Of a stretch of DNA of 64,000 nt, positions 36,871 through 50,040 are shown one piece after another. Position 1 is the stretch's first letter; each line of letters opens with the position of its first letter. The position numbers and the translations under genes are program-made. Under the pieces are notes generated by a model that saw only the letters and a program-made list of their open reading frames with translations, made no database searches and was not told the origin of the DNA. Source of the stretch: Rhinopomastus cyanomelas (taxonomy: Eukaryota > Chordata > Aves > Bucerotiformes > Rhinopomastidae); NCBI GenBank assembly GCA_013400115.1, contig VXBP01004231.1, positions 353,349 through 417,348 of the forward strand. Direction: 5' to 3'.

Positions 36871-38899
36871 GCAATCTGAATGCCATTTTTCTCAGAATAT
36901 TTATATGAAGATTATAAATTATTTTTTGTTCTTCCATATTTTTGCATCCATTTAAATCTTTTTCTCCCACTTAACATGAAATGATTTCTATTTCAAAATC
37001 CTAATTCCCATTCACTATACCCCTACATTGTCAATTTTGTAATTTTTGAAAAACTAAGGTAGACCCCTGGTAGAGGGGGCCACACCTCAGCTCATTGCCA
37101 CTGTATTTATGTTTTTCTAGTTCCAGCTATCTTGCCTTGGTTTTGTTAATGGTTCATGCAGATAAAGAATTTTGTTTTCTGGCTTTTTTTTTCCTAGATT
37201 CTTTTCTATTCTTAAGATGTCGCTGAAGATGTCCTAAGTGTCACTACTCAATATCTAGTCACAGAAATCGTCCCTGGTTATAAAATTTTACCAGTGTTGT
37301 GCAGGATACAAATTCCAGATAATTTTGTCAAACCTACTTCTTATCCCTTGCCACCAGCAAGCAAGCCAAGTGTCTCACAGAACATCACAATTTTCAGCGT
37401 TGCAATTGGCAGTTATTGACAGTCTCAGTGGAGAGGACAATGACTAGATTGGCAAGGAAAATGAATTAATTTGTTGTGCTGAGTGGATCTTCTGTAACAA
37501 GGCTAAAGGAATTTGGCAGCCCATAATTAGAAATCTTGTGTTTTGCTGGCAGTACTCTGTCTATACAGTGAGCGATGCAAAGTCTTTGGAGTTATCACTC
37601 TGATGCTCATTATTAGTTAAACAGATAAAAATACTAGCCAAGAATATCAATTCGGCTAATGAGAAACAATACAGAATATGAAGCATTCTCTGACCTGGAG
37701 TTTATAATCTCTTGAATAACTTTCTTAGCTGCAGTTGGAGAGAGCCCTGCAACAGGAACAAGACTTTAAAAACCAGGCCCCAAATGTTTCTCACAAGTGT
37801 GATGTTTGAACTAGCAGTTTTATGGGTCAGAGGGAGCTTTTGCCAGATGCACAGATTTCGGTGCTGTGTGAACAACTACTGAGTTTAGAAATGTGGCAAC
37901 AGATTTTTTTGACAGTATCAATTAGATCTTCTATCCATTGGGTCTTGCTGAGAAAGTTGTCGTCTAACAAGCGCAGTCTGTACAGCTTGCAACATGGGCA
38001 ATTCCCTTTGGAGGCCATTTAGGAAAGACTGTACTCATTTTCTTTTACAGGCTGTTTACTTGCAGACTAATTTCTCAACTCTTAAGACACTGCTAAGCTA
38101 CACATACCTTTGTTCTGTATCTTCTACTCAAGCCAGTGCCAGCAAATGTGAGACTTGTTTCTGGAGCTATAATGGAAAATAGAAGAACTGGTGACCTTAT
38201 ATGCTGTAGGACTCTACGTTTCCCTCAATTTGTCTTGTTTGAAAAACAAAATTACATCCTTTACACTTTTAAGTGCAGAGATGTTGGACAGCTGATCTAT
38301 AAATTAATTTTTCCCTTCCTTACCTGTGTCTTCTACTTCTCAATGGCGATTTTCCCTTCTGACCCTTGGTACTGTGTGCCTTTCTGGAGGATCCCAATGC
38401 CACTTCATTTCTTTTCAGCTTCCTTTTTGTTCCCCTCTTGCCTTTTGCCATTTTAATGTGTTGAAGCTCTCTCTGTTCATCCCCACGGTTTCAGGCTATG
38501 TTCCAGTTTACTTCTGTTTCAGTCTCCCAGTTGTTATCTCACGCTCTCTACATCAGTTTGGTTTCTGAACTTCATTTCTTGCTTCACTGTATATATCTTT
38601 TTTCTTTCACCTCCCAGACCAAGTTAGATGAAATTAGATGCCCTTAGGACACAACAGACTGGTGATTTGGCTTCTTGATGCGTGCTTACATGCCTAACAA
38701 CCTGATCCCTTAAAGCTGGAGCTATAAGCATAACCAAGGACCACGATTTCATGCTTTCTGTGGGTAACTTGATGACTTAGGAATGAACACAGTTGCAGCT
38801 GAGGTGTGACTTATGCTATTCAACATATTTATGAATATGAAAGAAAAGGTCACGTGTTGGTTACTGTTGATAATTTATGGCAATCAATGAAAATAACCA
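36871..38899. other. Non-coding stretch
   Basis: No gene was recognised. 38300-38600 is pyrimidine-rich on the plus strand, which creates long but meaningless Ser/Phe/Leu-rich frames. Confidence 0.5.
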
Positions 38900-39752
38900 T
38901 CAGGTGTAAAAGAGGAATAGATGCATCTCATAGTACCCAATTATTACACAGATGGAGAAGAATGAATGAATGAATCTAAAGTAATTTATATGGGACAAAA
39001 ATCCTAATGTTGTATGTATCATAAGTTGACCATTAATACCCATAAGTAAGATCTTGAGGTTTTGATGAATGGCTCTGTGAAAACATAGATGTAACATGTT
39101 CATTCAACAGCAGACCAAAAAAACCCCAACACTTGAAAGTTAGGGCTTCTGAGGAAAGTAATAAAAAAACCCAGAAGACTCACATTCTTCTGCCACCACC
39201 TGATGGTGATGAATCCCTGAGGCACATGCAGTTTGAACACCCTGTGTTCTGCACTTCTGGTCGCTCTATCTCAAAAATAAAATTATGAACTGCAAAAGGC
39301 TCAGACAAGGGTAACAAGAGCAATCAAAGCTCTGGGGTGGTCTCTGAGCCATGCAGGAACCATAAAGCAAACAAGAGAGATGACTGACACTGTACACAAC
39401 ATATGTCTGCTAAGTCATGAGTGCCATTAAGATGATAGAAGGGGAACTGTCCTCTTTTTTTCTTCTCTACAAGATGTAGGAGTGAAAACTGCTGCATAGG
39501 AAGTGCAAACAGCTGACAAGAGATTGCTCTTCTCATAGCACAGAATTAAAGTGTGGGATATGGAGCATTGTGGGTGCCAGGAGTTCACGCGATTTGAATG
39601 ATGTTTGGACAATTTTATGGAAGAAGCTGTTAAATCCCACTTTGCTTGCCCCCCACTTGCTCTCTTGACTAGGAATGTGTCCTTGGCTATTATCAGCATC
39701 TGCTGGATGAAATGGAACATTGGTCCAATCTGATATGTCTGTTTTAACTAAA
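38900..39752 (+). mobile_element. Ancient CR1 LINE 3' remnant
   Basis: This is a plus-strand decayed CR1 from ORF2 into the 3' end. Landmarks in order are AAGATCTTGAGGTTTTGATG followed by TGGCTCTGTGAAAACAT, then GCACTTCTGGTCGCTCTATC with TCAAAAATAAAATTATGAAC, AGGCTCAGACAAGGGTAACA, and near the tail GGACAATTTTATGGAAGAAG and GGAACATTGGTCCAATCTGA. These match the order of old sauropsid CR1 copies (the ...TGGACCATTGGTCTGA... tail). The left boundary is uncertain. Confidence 0.7.
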
Positions 39753-42044
39753 TGATTCTGTTCACTACAGTAGACAAATTATTCTCATGTCAAGTGAACA
39801 GGGACTGTGATGCTTATTTTTTGCTGCAAAACACTAACCATTGTCTGGAGAACATTCTATTTCCCCAAGCAGCCAGTAATATCAATCAGAAAAGTTGACA
39901 AAACTGCAGTGCAACTTGTAAGTGCCCGTATGGTACCTTAGACTGCTTTGAGAAGGGGCTGGTGCTACCTTCTGCATTTCAAACTGGATGATCTGATAGC
40001 AGGCTTGTGGTGGAGTGAAAAATCGGTGCAAGAACTGCTACCAGGTCTCCACTACACAATTCTTGAAGTTACAAAAATGTGGGCAGAATGAGGAGGTAAA
40101 AGTGAGACATTTCAGGGCCTTTGTCAGCCTTTGTCCTTGTCTACTTTTCTCGTTTGTAAGAAATCTCTGGCTAATGCAGTAAGTGGCATGAAGAGAAAAG
40201 CAAAGTGTGTGCCATTTCTAAAGTCCTCTGTCCCAGGAAATGTGTTTAGCTTCCTAATAATATTTTAATTACAGTCTTTAAACTGTTTCTAAGGATTTCT
40301 TGCATCCCATCCTAATATTCCTTGGTGGTACAATGAGTTTTGGTGCCATGTGAGCACAGCTGCCATCATCTGGCCACCTACTGTCCTTTTTTAGTATATC
40401 TGCTGAAGTTGCTTTGTTCAATTTCCTGCTTTATTTAGGTTCAAGGATATTTATGAGCTTGTTTCTGAGAAACAATCACTTCAGATCTCACAAAACTTCT
40501 CTCCTTAAATGGTGGCCCCATGTTTCATTTTATCAGTTAACAAGAAGATAATCTAAACAGTTTGATATGACAAAGGGCTTAAAAATTATTGTTGGAGAGT
40601 AGCACCTGGTATTAATTCTGCTTCCAAAAGTAATTCCATTTCAGTGACCATGAAACTGAAGTGTAAAATGGCTGCAGAAGCAAAAGAGAAACCACAGCAG
40701 CAGTTGCTTTCCAGCTCTTTTTTATAATGACAGCCTCTTTCTTTTAAGTGATTCCTTCCTACTTTTTCAAATATAAATAATACTGAGAGGTGTAAAGTGC
40801 TGATCTCATCCTCTTTCCTTTCTACCTTCACAAGATGGACCAGAAGACAGGGTAGGATAGAAGATGGTTAAGACATTGTATAATGGCCCATTTGCCATCT
40901 GACAGGATTACCTGAAAAATATCTTTGCCCTCCCCTGAGACACAATTCCTCCTTATGGTCCTCCAAAGATGGGGGCAAGAGAAAGAGCTCCCAGTCAAAA
41001 CTATGCTTAATGGATCGACAGCAGGATATAAGCAGGAGTTATATAAACATTTAAGACAAAATAAAGCAATGCGTAAGAAGACAGCCAGTACTAGTTCTCC
41101 TTTTAGCTGGAAGAATGTGTGCGTATACTTGGATTTTTTGGAAGATCTTCAAAGAGTTTCTCTGATTTTAGAAATACACACATGTTGCTTCCCATTATCC
41201 AGGAATGCTTCTTTTCTTGGGCCAATTTCTTCTGTGCAGGAGATGAATATAGAAAAACCTCCGGGTAAGGTGTTTAAAGTAATGAATACATAGCACTTGA
41301 AACAATTTTTACAATGGTTTCATATATTTTTCTACTGGTTTAACCTAGTTAAGGACTAGTTTGAGTAGGGAATATTTAAAATGTTTGTTTCACACATCTT
41401 GCAAAAGACACATCATAAGGTAAACTGTTGTTCTGTGATATTTCAACATGAATAAGGACAAGAAAGTTAAATGTTCACTTACTGTTTTTTCACATAATGA
41501 AAAAAGTGACTTGCAAAAGCATAGTTTCAGTGTAATTACATGTAATGCTTCTTCAGTATGTTTTCTTCCTGAAGGTAGATAAATCTAATCCAACTTTATT
41601 TGACTGGCTTGTCTTTAACCTAAAATTCTGCCCATGGCTTTGTTTGCCTTTCTTCCACTACATCTCTCTTCCTCTTCCTCTTTGTTTTTCTTTTCCTTTT
41701 ATTCTGATGCGTTTCCAGTTTCTCCTCCACTCCAGTTTTGTCTTTTCTCACACTTCAATGTGCAGCCTCAAAAGCCCAAGTGTCACTTCACACATGTATC
41801 CACTCTTTCTTGTGCCTTGTCTTTTCATCACAAACCAGTTTCTTCTTCCAGTAGACAGGCTGTGTTGCTTGCAAGAAAGTACCGTGTCCTAACAGTAGTT
41901 GAGAAGTTCTCAGTGTGAATAGCTGTACTGCCTCACTGAGAAGTTCTTAACATATAGAATCAGATATTATCGTTTTTGTAGATTATTCTCACTTAGGATT
42001 TTCTCCATTGAATTCTCAAATACACCTTTTGCTTGATCTTTGCA
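39753..42044. other. Non-coding stretch
   Basis: No gene was recognised. A pyrimidine-rich tract occupies roughly 41650-41760. The 122-codon plus-strand frame at 40925-41293 has no recognisable domain or splice context. Confidence 0.5.
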
Positions 42045-42659
42045 AGCAAGAGAGACGTTGACAGGCTTGAGAACTGGGCCTGTGCAAACTACACAAGGTT
42101 CAACAAGTACAAGTCCAAGGTCCTACACTTGGGTTGGGTATAATTTGAAGGACAGATACTTGCTGGGAGGTGAATGGATTGACAGCAGTCTCAAGAAGGA
42201 GGACTTGGGGGTGTTGGTAGATGATCAGAGAGAGGATGCTCACAAGGATGATTGAAGAGTGCTGGATCATCTCTCTTATGAAGACAGGCTGAAAGAATTG
42301 GGGCTGCATGCTGGAGAATGCTTGGTGGGGGGATCTTATAGTAGTCTTCCAGTACCTGAAGGGGCCTACAGGAAAGCTGGAGAGTGACATTGTTAGGATA
42401 GGGGGGAATGGTTTCAAGCTAAAAGAGAGCAGATTTCTATTGGATCTTAAGAAAATATTCCTCATTGTGAGGGTGGTGAGGCCCTAGAACAGTTTGCTCA
42501 GGGAAGCTGTGGATATGCCCTCCCTGGAAGTGTTCAAGGCCAGGTTGGATGGGGCTCTGGACAACATGCTCTGGTAAGAGATGTGCCCGCCTTATAGCAC
42601 AGGGGTGGAACAGGATGATCTCTGAGGCCCCTTCCAACCTAACCTGTACTGTGATTCTA
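42045..42659 (+). mobile_element. CR1 LINE 3' fragment with ORF2 C-terminal remnant
   Basis: A plus-strand CR1. It opens in ORF2 (AGGCTTGAGAACTGGGCCTG, AGGTTCAACAAGTACAAGTC, CTACACTTGGG). It continues through GGAGGACTTGGGGGTGTTGG, then a deletion, ATCTCTCTTATGAAGACAGG, CAGTACCTGAAGGGGCCTAC, and a tail GGGGTGGAACAGGATGATCT ... CTTCCAACCTAACCTGTACT. Relative to a normal copy, the segment between about 42250 and 42265 joins regions that are usually several hundred bases apart, so part of the RT C-terminus is deleted. The tail type differs from the copies at 2.7 and 34.3 kb. Confidence 0.92.
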
Positions 42660-43229
42660 AAAGACCAGTAAAATCTTCATAATTTATATCCACTTTCTTT
42701 CATCTTGTCTTTTCCTTAACATTTATTTCTTAATACTTTCTCCATCTGCCCTGATAAACCTGTTTTCCTCTGTTTCCCAGTTTTCTTTGTTCGCCTTCCT
42801 GACTTTGCATCAGATAGTGGATGATTAATTTGACATACTTGAGATGAATTGTACCACAGAACGGCCCATTTCTTTTTATTGCCATTAACTACAAAGGGAT
42901 ACCTGATGACTACTGCAGATATAAACGCCTACAAAGTTAGAGAAACGATTACGTTCTTTTTCCCAAATAAACCCAGAATCAGACTTCCCTGTTTCAGTCT
43001 GGGCTGAATGTAGAGGTACTAAAAGAATTCATCCACTCTGCCAAATGTGGAGTTGAACTGGTTGGGGGACAGTCAATAGGACTAACTAGTTAGGAAGCAA
43101 AACGAGGCTGATGCAAAGCAAGGCAAATGTCTCACTGAAGCGATAAACATTCCATGCCAAGACATGCAAGTAACCCTTCTGTCCTATCAATATGCTCCAT
43201 GTATTAGCAAGACCAAACTATCCAGCCAT
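42660..43229. other. Short non-coding stretch between two CR1 copies
   Basis: No gene or recognisable repeat was found. Confidence 0.5.
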
Positions 43230-43440
43230 CGGGAACATCAGCTCTGAAAAGAAGTTGGAAAACCTGGACTAATTTATCCTAAAGAAATGTCTGAAGGGGA
43301 ATATGACATTAGCCTTCAAATACATAAAAGATTGATGAAAAGAGGAGAGGCACAATCTGTTCTCCATGTCCAAGGTGCACAGGAGAAGATACAAAGAGCC
43401 TCAGTTGCCAAAAGAAACATGATTTAGAGCTATTTTTTTC
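43230..43440 (+). mobile_element. Ancient CR1 LINE fragment
   Basis: Plus-strand remnants of the ORF2 C-terminus: AAGAAGTTGGAAAACCTGGA, GGGGAATATGACATTAGCCT, TCAAATACATAAAAGATTGA, CAATCTGTTCTCCATGTCCA. The order and spacing match the old CR1 segment encoding the ...GGDMI..FKYVK...LFS... region. Strongly diverged. Confidence 0.65.
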
Positions 43441-46400
43441 TATATCTCTGTTACTGTCATCTTACTCCATGACTGTGCGTAGTTGTATATATTTTAAAAG
43501 CCTTTCACGTGAATACCAGCTGACGAGTATTAAGCTGTAAAACTGAGGCTCAGGTTTCAACTGGCTGGTGCCTACGGAACAAGGAGAGCACTGTGTCTCT
43601 GATCCATAAAAGGGGTGTGTGCTTGTCACCATCTCTCTTATCCTTTTGTCTGTAGAGAAACCAGGTACAGTTTGGGGCTATCAGCTGAGAAAACAAGTCT
43701 TCAAATCATGAGCTTCAGGCAGTTCACTGAAAAAAATCCATGTTTGGCTTCTTTAGAGGAGGGGCTAAAACCTCCAACTTATTACTGTTTTAGGCTTTTG
43801 TTTAATTTGATTGGAACTCAAATATGAACTTTTGTATCTAATCAGCGTGTGAGCACCTTCTCATCTGTAAGTGGCCTTCGCATCACAGAGACATCAAGGC
43901 CTCAGAGAAATATGAGCTAGAGGGATACTAGGGACCTGAAAGTTTCAAAATAAGAAATGAACTTTTCCCCTTCTAACACATTCAACAATGTAGAGTCAGA
44001 ACTAGCAGGGGAAACATAATGAGGTGGATCAAAAGTGACAGATAGACAGCTGTGCATATCTGGCACACATTTGCTGAAATAAACCAGCATCTGTATACAA
44101 TAAGCTTTGTGGATTTCGGGTTTGGGAAGGATTCACGTCCACAGGTTTTACTGTTTATTTCTTAATGGTGGCTCTAACAAGCACTGGCTGGTAAATCGGT
44201 GTTGGCAGGTGTCTTTAAAGGGTAATGCATATTTTCATCCTGGAGAAGAATGGACTGGGTCTTTATTTCATAAATACCACACAGACATTTTTTCCCTCCA
44301 TCCTCTTCAGTCTAATTCACTGAAGTGTAAATAAACCAGGCTGACAATGTGCCACAACTCACCTTGAAATAGAGAGATGGACATTTAGTGACCACAGTAT
44401 CTTTGAAATAATGAATGTAAAGGGTTGTATTTCTTGATGCCAGTTGGTGATTTACTTAATCTCATCATCTAGCCATTATTGTCAGCACAGGATGGGAGCA
44501 GTATATTTTTTATTGCATCCAGACAAAGAGTAAAAAGTGCAGTTTTATTCAAATGGAAGACTCCAAAGTAATATTTTTGTGTAGCTTCTCCATCACTAGT
44601 TGTTTTTTACCATTATTTATTCCTATAAGCATATTTTTGAGATAGGAATATATATGTAAGCTTTTGGGAGCCCTTAATGATGATGACAGTTAATTATTAA
44701 GAATGATGCAGGATATCAGTTGTCCTTTGATTTCGTATTATCTCTGACATACATATACTTCAGAATATACATGAATGTACCTACATAGACATGCATATTT
44801 ATTTCAGAACTTACAATCCTGTCTTGGCACCTCCTCCAATAGTAGTATATTATTCATAGATGTAATCTTGCAACACACTTACCATCACCTTGACATCAAA
44901 GAAAACTTACTGTAGAAACCAACTTACATTTAAGGTGCAATGTTTTGTAAACAGTATATTTTGCCACTTAAACTGCTGGCAGTCCTGTTGCCACCACACA
45001 TTTCAGTTTCTGAATAATAATAGGGATGATAATAACTATCAGAAACAGTAAATAAATTAATGGGTACAAGGAAGTTACAGAAAATTACATATTTTTTTCT
45101 TAGGTGGTAATGATAATTCAGTTTTTTTTATTTCAATACATTGTTTTTATTTCTCTATGCCAATACATTTAGTAACGGATTTCTTGTCTGTTGGAATAAT
45201 GAACCAAGCTTCCTCCTATCAAATGGATTATAATGTTGTGTATGGTAGAACAACATACTTCAGCTAAATTTCCCACAGTTTAGGACGTTTCTGAATGCTG
45301 TGTGAAGAAACCTGTACAACAATCTGTACAATCTCTCTGCTATGCCATATGAAAGCTGAAGAGTTATTAGGAAAAGTAGAAAAATCTGTTTAAAGAAGTG
45401 ATGATGATATTAGAAAGTCTATAACAAACTACGTAACATATTCATGGGGAGCCAGGAACCAACTGCTCTTTCAGTAAAGAGACAATTTCATGTAAATATG
45501 GAACATCTAACTGCTGGAGTACCTGCAAGAACTTTTCACCATTCATCACACAGTCTTGCTACCCATAGTTGGAAAAATATGATGTAAGAGTTGGTGAGGA
45601 TTTTTCTTTGCTTCCACTTTTGTTTCTAATAGTGACCGCTGTGCCATTCCTGCTGGTGTGGTAAGTTCTGCCTTGGTCTAGAAAAAAGCCCCTTAAAATA
45701 ATATTCAGGTAGAGACGCACAATGAGTCCTCAAAAAACTCTACAAGAGTTAGGGTTTGGTAAAAAAGTTGCTTTCTCAAAGATACATTTTTACACTCATA
45801 AATGTTAGAAAAACTAGAAAATGTCACACAAGATGAGTATTCATGTACTCAGGGAAAATATTTTGCAGTGCACTTGCAATGGGTGCTGATCACAAGACAA
45901 ACAGTCTGGCAGATAATGTTTATTTCACCCAGATGACTTTGAGATAAGTTGAAAAAAGATGAGTTGTTCCACAGAAGGATATTTTGTGCTGAACAATTTT
46001 GGCTGAGACAGGAGAACAAAAATAATGACAGTGCTGTGGTGGCCCTCGCCCCTTTCCCTGGTGTAGTGATGCACAGTAGAGATAGGAGCTGTTGAGGTAA
46101 AAATAAATTATTTATTACATCACGTATTTGTTATGTATTATACTAACATTTCCATGTAAACAGCATGAAAAACTTTGTAGAGAACACCATGCTTGTACAT
46201 GTCTGTTCTGTTGTCAAAATATGTGTTCAACAGCTTTTCAGCAGCATGTTAACAACCCATTTGACATCAAAACCGTGTTTGCTCTCATGCTGAACCTTTG
46301 TCTCGAATCTCCACTTTTAACGAAAGGCAGAGCAAGAGGATTTAAGAGTGGCTGGTTGTGGAGGTCAGTAGGTGGGACAAACAACTGTCCTATAACTCAC

Positions 46401-46483
46401 CTTCAGTCAATTTAACTGCAAGACAAACTCAGGATGATGATAACTGTGCCAACTGTGTATGTGTGCTGACATGCTGCAGAGTG
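43441..46483. other. Non-coding, very AT-rich stretch
   Basis: No gene or clear repeat was found. 44370-45200 is AT-rich unique-looking sequence with many ATATT/TAAT words. It could hold conserved non-coding elements, but conservation cannot be judged from one sequence. Confidence 0.45.
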
Positions 46484-46760
46484 TGTTTCATGATTCATCA
46501 GCTGCACCATGATTGATTGGCTCAGCATCCTGGCAGAGCCCAGAAATTTTCTGTTTCCAAACGTGTTTCATGATACTTCGGGCACTCTCTGATTGATTGG
46601 CATGTGGGCCAAGCCTAGATTTATTTTTTTGCCCGATGCCCTGGAATATTTGTTTCATGATTCATCATACGTACGTATTGAATGGCGTGTTGGCAGAGTC
46701 TAAAGTTTCTTTACATCACAAATATTGTTTTATGATTTGTCAGGTGAACTGTTTCCTGCT
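46484..46760. repeat. Diverged tandem repeat, about 75-87 bp units
   Basis: Three full units and a partial fourth each begin TGTTTCATGAT or a close variant: 46484-46563, 46564-46650, 46651-46725, and 46726 onward (TGTTTTATGAT). Within the units, in the same order, come a TTGATTGGC-like word (ATTGATTGGC, ATTGATTGGC, ATTGAATGGC) and a GGCAGAGCCCAGAAATTT-like word (GGCCAAGCCTAGATTT, GGCAGAGTCTAAAGTTT). Unit lengths differ by indels, so this is an old minisatellite-like duplication. Each TTGATTGG contains an inverted CCAAT core. Confidence 0.75.
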
Positions 46761-49709
46761 TACATCTGTAGATAAATTCTGCTAGCGTGAGCTGAGGGAA
46801 GAATCTGACTTTCTACTTACAGCTAGTTAGAGTAGTGATGGAAGATGGGATCCCACTGTTTGGCCAGAGAGGACAGCTCCTTTTTCTTGAAATGCACAAG
46901 AATTGACAAGTCAGTCATTGCACATTCTAAACAGCTGAAGAAGAAGTATCTTGAAGACACTGTGTTAGAAAATGCAAAGAGAGGGCATTACTTTTACACA
47001 TTAATTCTTGTTAATAGCAGTCTGGTAACTGTGCTGAATAGGACATTCAAGCATGACTAAAGGGAAGAAAGGCCTTATCTAAGTCTGTAGAGAGAGCAGA
47101 TTCTTAATGACACTTTAAACTGTGCCACTTGCCTTGCATCCCCGAATCATACCACTGTTCATTAATTGTCTGTTAACCACATGCACGTTACTTGAAAGTC
47201 AAATGAGAGATTTTTAAAGTTGGCGACAACTTTACCACTGGCGCTCTAAAGTGGGAGTGACAAATCAGATTCTCTTTTGAATACTTGTAGACAATTATTC
47301 TTAGGTCATCCCTTTTCTGCCTCTTAGATGAATAACATTTGTCCAGGGTGATGGATTCACAATTTGTAATTCAAAAAATGATTTATTTAGCATTACATGT
47401 CATTGTGCACAAATTGACTCCGAGACAAAAGCTTCTGGGAAGTAGATCTTTTCTTTTCTCTAGGAAGATGGATGCACTTTTTAAAGTGAGTTTTCCTCCC
47501 ACAGTTATTGAAACACAGAGACCATCACCTAAAATGAGTACCTTATGAACCAGGAAAATTATATCCCCTGCATTTCTACATGGTCTGTGCACACTGCTTC
47601 AAACTCTGCCCACACTCAATATATTTCCGCATCGACAAAAAATATTTTATAGCCTGTTTAGATGCGGAACCGTTATTTCAGGAAAAATTGAGCCTGAACT
47701 GCAGATGCAACTCATGTTATTCCAAGAGATAAATGTGAGTTTTATATGTTTTCAGTTCACCTGCCCCCAGAATTAGCCTATTTTTTATGTCTACTTTAGA
47801 ACTAAGGAAGAGCATAGATTAAGCAAGTGTTACATGGATCAGTTAACAAAATTGTTGCTTCTAGATTAATCAGAAAGAAAATATAGAAAGGGAGAAGAGA
47901 ATATAAAGTTATTGAAATGCAAAGGAATGGGAAAAATTAACCAATTTAACTGAGAAGCTTGTAAAATAAAGGCATTTAAACCAAAATTATGTTATTAACT
48001 GGAAAATCACAGCACATCAGTCAAAATTCTGGAAGAATTGAGAAGGATGTCCTTTAATGAAAACTACAAAAGGTTAAGGACAACATTTTCTAGCAAAGAT
48101 GGCTTCCTAGTTTAAGCCTTCTTCAACCAGGAGAACCTTCAATATTCCTTCTTCTTTCCATGCAGGATTTTCTTCTCTGGGCTGGCCTCCAGGCATTTCT
48201 GTCCTTGGAAAGTGCTACCACATCCTGCAGTTCAAACTTAAAAGAGCTCAGCCAGTAGGTGAAGGTCTCTGTCCCTCCTTCCCCCTTACGCAGGAACCCG
48301 TATAACTGCCTCTACTGTGAATGTTCGTACTTGCAGCTGAGACATGACAAGAGTCTTGACTTTCTGCAGGTGTCTGACATTATGGTGGGATGCTTTTTTA
48401 GATCTTTTACAGTTCTTCAAGAAAGGATTTGTACCAAGTCAAACCTTTTTATTCCACCCTTGCATACATAAATGAAATCTACCCAGGTTTGCTAAGCGGA
48501 TTAGAAAAATCACTTTTTCCCTCTTAATTGAGTCCTCTTTAGATTTTGGCTTACAATGACTACTAAATTTTTACCAACACCTCCACTCCAAGAAGGCACC
48601 TTAACTTTTAAATTCCAGTGCACAAGACATTTCATCAACTTATTTACAGTTGGTTTTGAAAGTCCTGGTTAAATGGCAAACTGTCTTTTACATGTTTTTG
48701 ATCCTGCAGGAAAGATCTCAAATGGTGTAAGACACTGTTCTCCCTGATTTTTGATTTATTTCAATATGTAGCAATAAATTTACTACAAATACATAATAGA
48801 ATCCACATGAGAAGCAAGTTGATGGGAATGAAACTGGAGAAGTCAGTTGTGCATTTTAAAATTATTTGGTTTCAGTTTAGTCCAAACCATCGTATCTTTT
48901 TTTTTTTTTTGCCACATTAGGAACTAAACCCTGAGATGCCATTTATGAGTCTTTGGAAACGGAACAAAACCCCAGCCATTGTGTTGGGGCACTGGGACGT
49001 GCTCATGTTGCCTATGGACTGGTCTGAAAAGACAATGTGCAATAAGTAATGTGCACTGACTTGCATTTTGCAGAGTCACGTATGTGCTTGCCAAGAGCAA
49101 AATACTGGCGTGCAAACACTTTAATTTTACTCGTATTTTTCTTTCATCTTGTACATTTTGTGGCCATTTATGACTGTTCAAACAGTGGAAAATTGTCCTC
49201 ATAAAATCAGGGAAGATATTTAAGCATTCTTGAATCCAAAGTAGATAAAATTTGGGTCAATGGAGTCAGTTTAAGGACATCATTCACTAACTGAAGACTC
49301 AGCTAAATGTATCACTAGAGCTTTCTGAGAATCAGACTGACAGATGTCAGCACTGAAACACTGCATTATGCATAATACATGTCTGATATTAATTATTATT
49401 AATTTTGTAATTTATTTTTTGTATTTGTCTTGACAGCTTTGGGTTAAAAAGCACAAAGAGTTTAAAAATGTGAATATTTTCATTATAAAGTTCTTCTGTT
49501 GCTTTTTAAACTTTTGCATTTTAACATAAAAGTAGAAGCCACAGTGGAAACACATCTGCCCCAAAGACAGCTATATTTGTATGCAGAACTGTAAACAACC
49601 CCAAAATCCGAATTTTGAGGTGACTAGTCCCTTGTCCTTTCTGTTTAAAAATGAGGAAGTTATATAAGATAATGTAAATTGAGGAAAACTGAAACAATTT
49701 TGAGAGTTT
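46761..49709. other. Non-coding stretch
   Basis: No gene was recognised. 47100-47280 is unique-looking sequence with a hairpin (47215-47234, listed separately). A poly-T run is at 48898-48911. Confidence 0.5.
47215..47234. repeat. 8-bp perfect hairpin with GCGA loop
   Basis: TAAAGTTG (47215-47222) and CAACTTTA (47227-47234) are exact complements around the loop GCGA. GCGA belongs to the GNRA class, which makes especially stable RNA hairpins. There is no evidence of transcription, so it may be chance. Confidence 0.6.
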
Positions 49710-50040
49710 TCACAGATTCACAGAATGGTAGGGGTTGAAAGGGACCTCTGAAGATCATCTAGTCCAGGTTCCCTGCCAGAGCAGCATCATCTAGAGAAGA
49801 TCAACAGGAACTTGTCCAGACAGGTTCTGAATATTTGCAGAGAAGAATAATTCACCACGTCTCTGGGCAGTCTGTCCCGGTGCCATTACTATCACACTAA
49901 AAAAGTTCTTCCTTATGTTCAGATTGAACTTCCTCTGTTCTAGTTTCTGCCCATTGTCCCTTGTCCGGTTCATGGGCATCACTGAGAAGACTCTGATCGC
50001 ATCCTCCTGACACTCACTCTTCAGATATTAATAAGCATTT
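49710..50040 (-). mobile_element. CR1 LINE 3' fragment
   Basis: An inverted CR1 tail (TCACAGATTCACAGAATGGT, GGGGTTGAAAGGGACCTCTG, GATCATCTAGTCCAGG), then the 3' end of ORF2. On the minus strand 49982-49791 it shows NRTRDNGQKLEQRKFNLNIR and a degraded remainder. 5'-truncated near 50040. Confidence 0.94.

Noticed and set aside
41545..41918. Two overlapping Phe/Leu/Ser-rich frames that look like membrane proteins
   Set aside because: They come from a pyrimidine-rich tract (TTC/CTC/TCT codons). The apparent hydrophobicity is a composition artefact.
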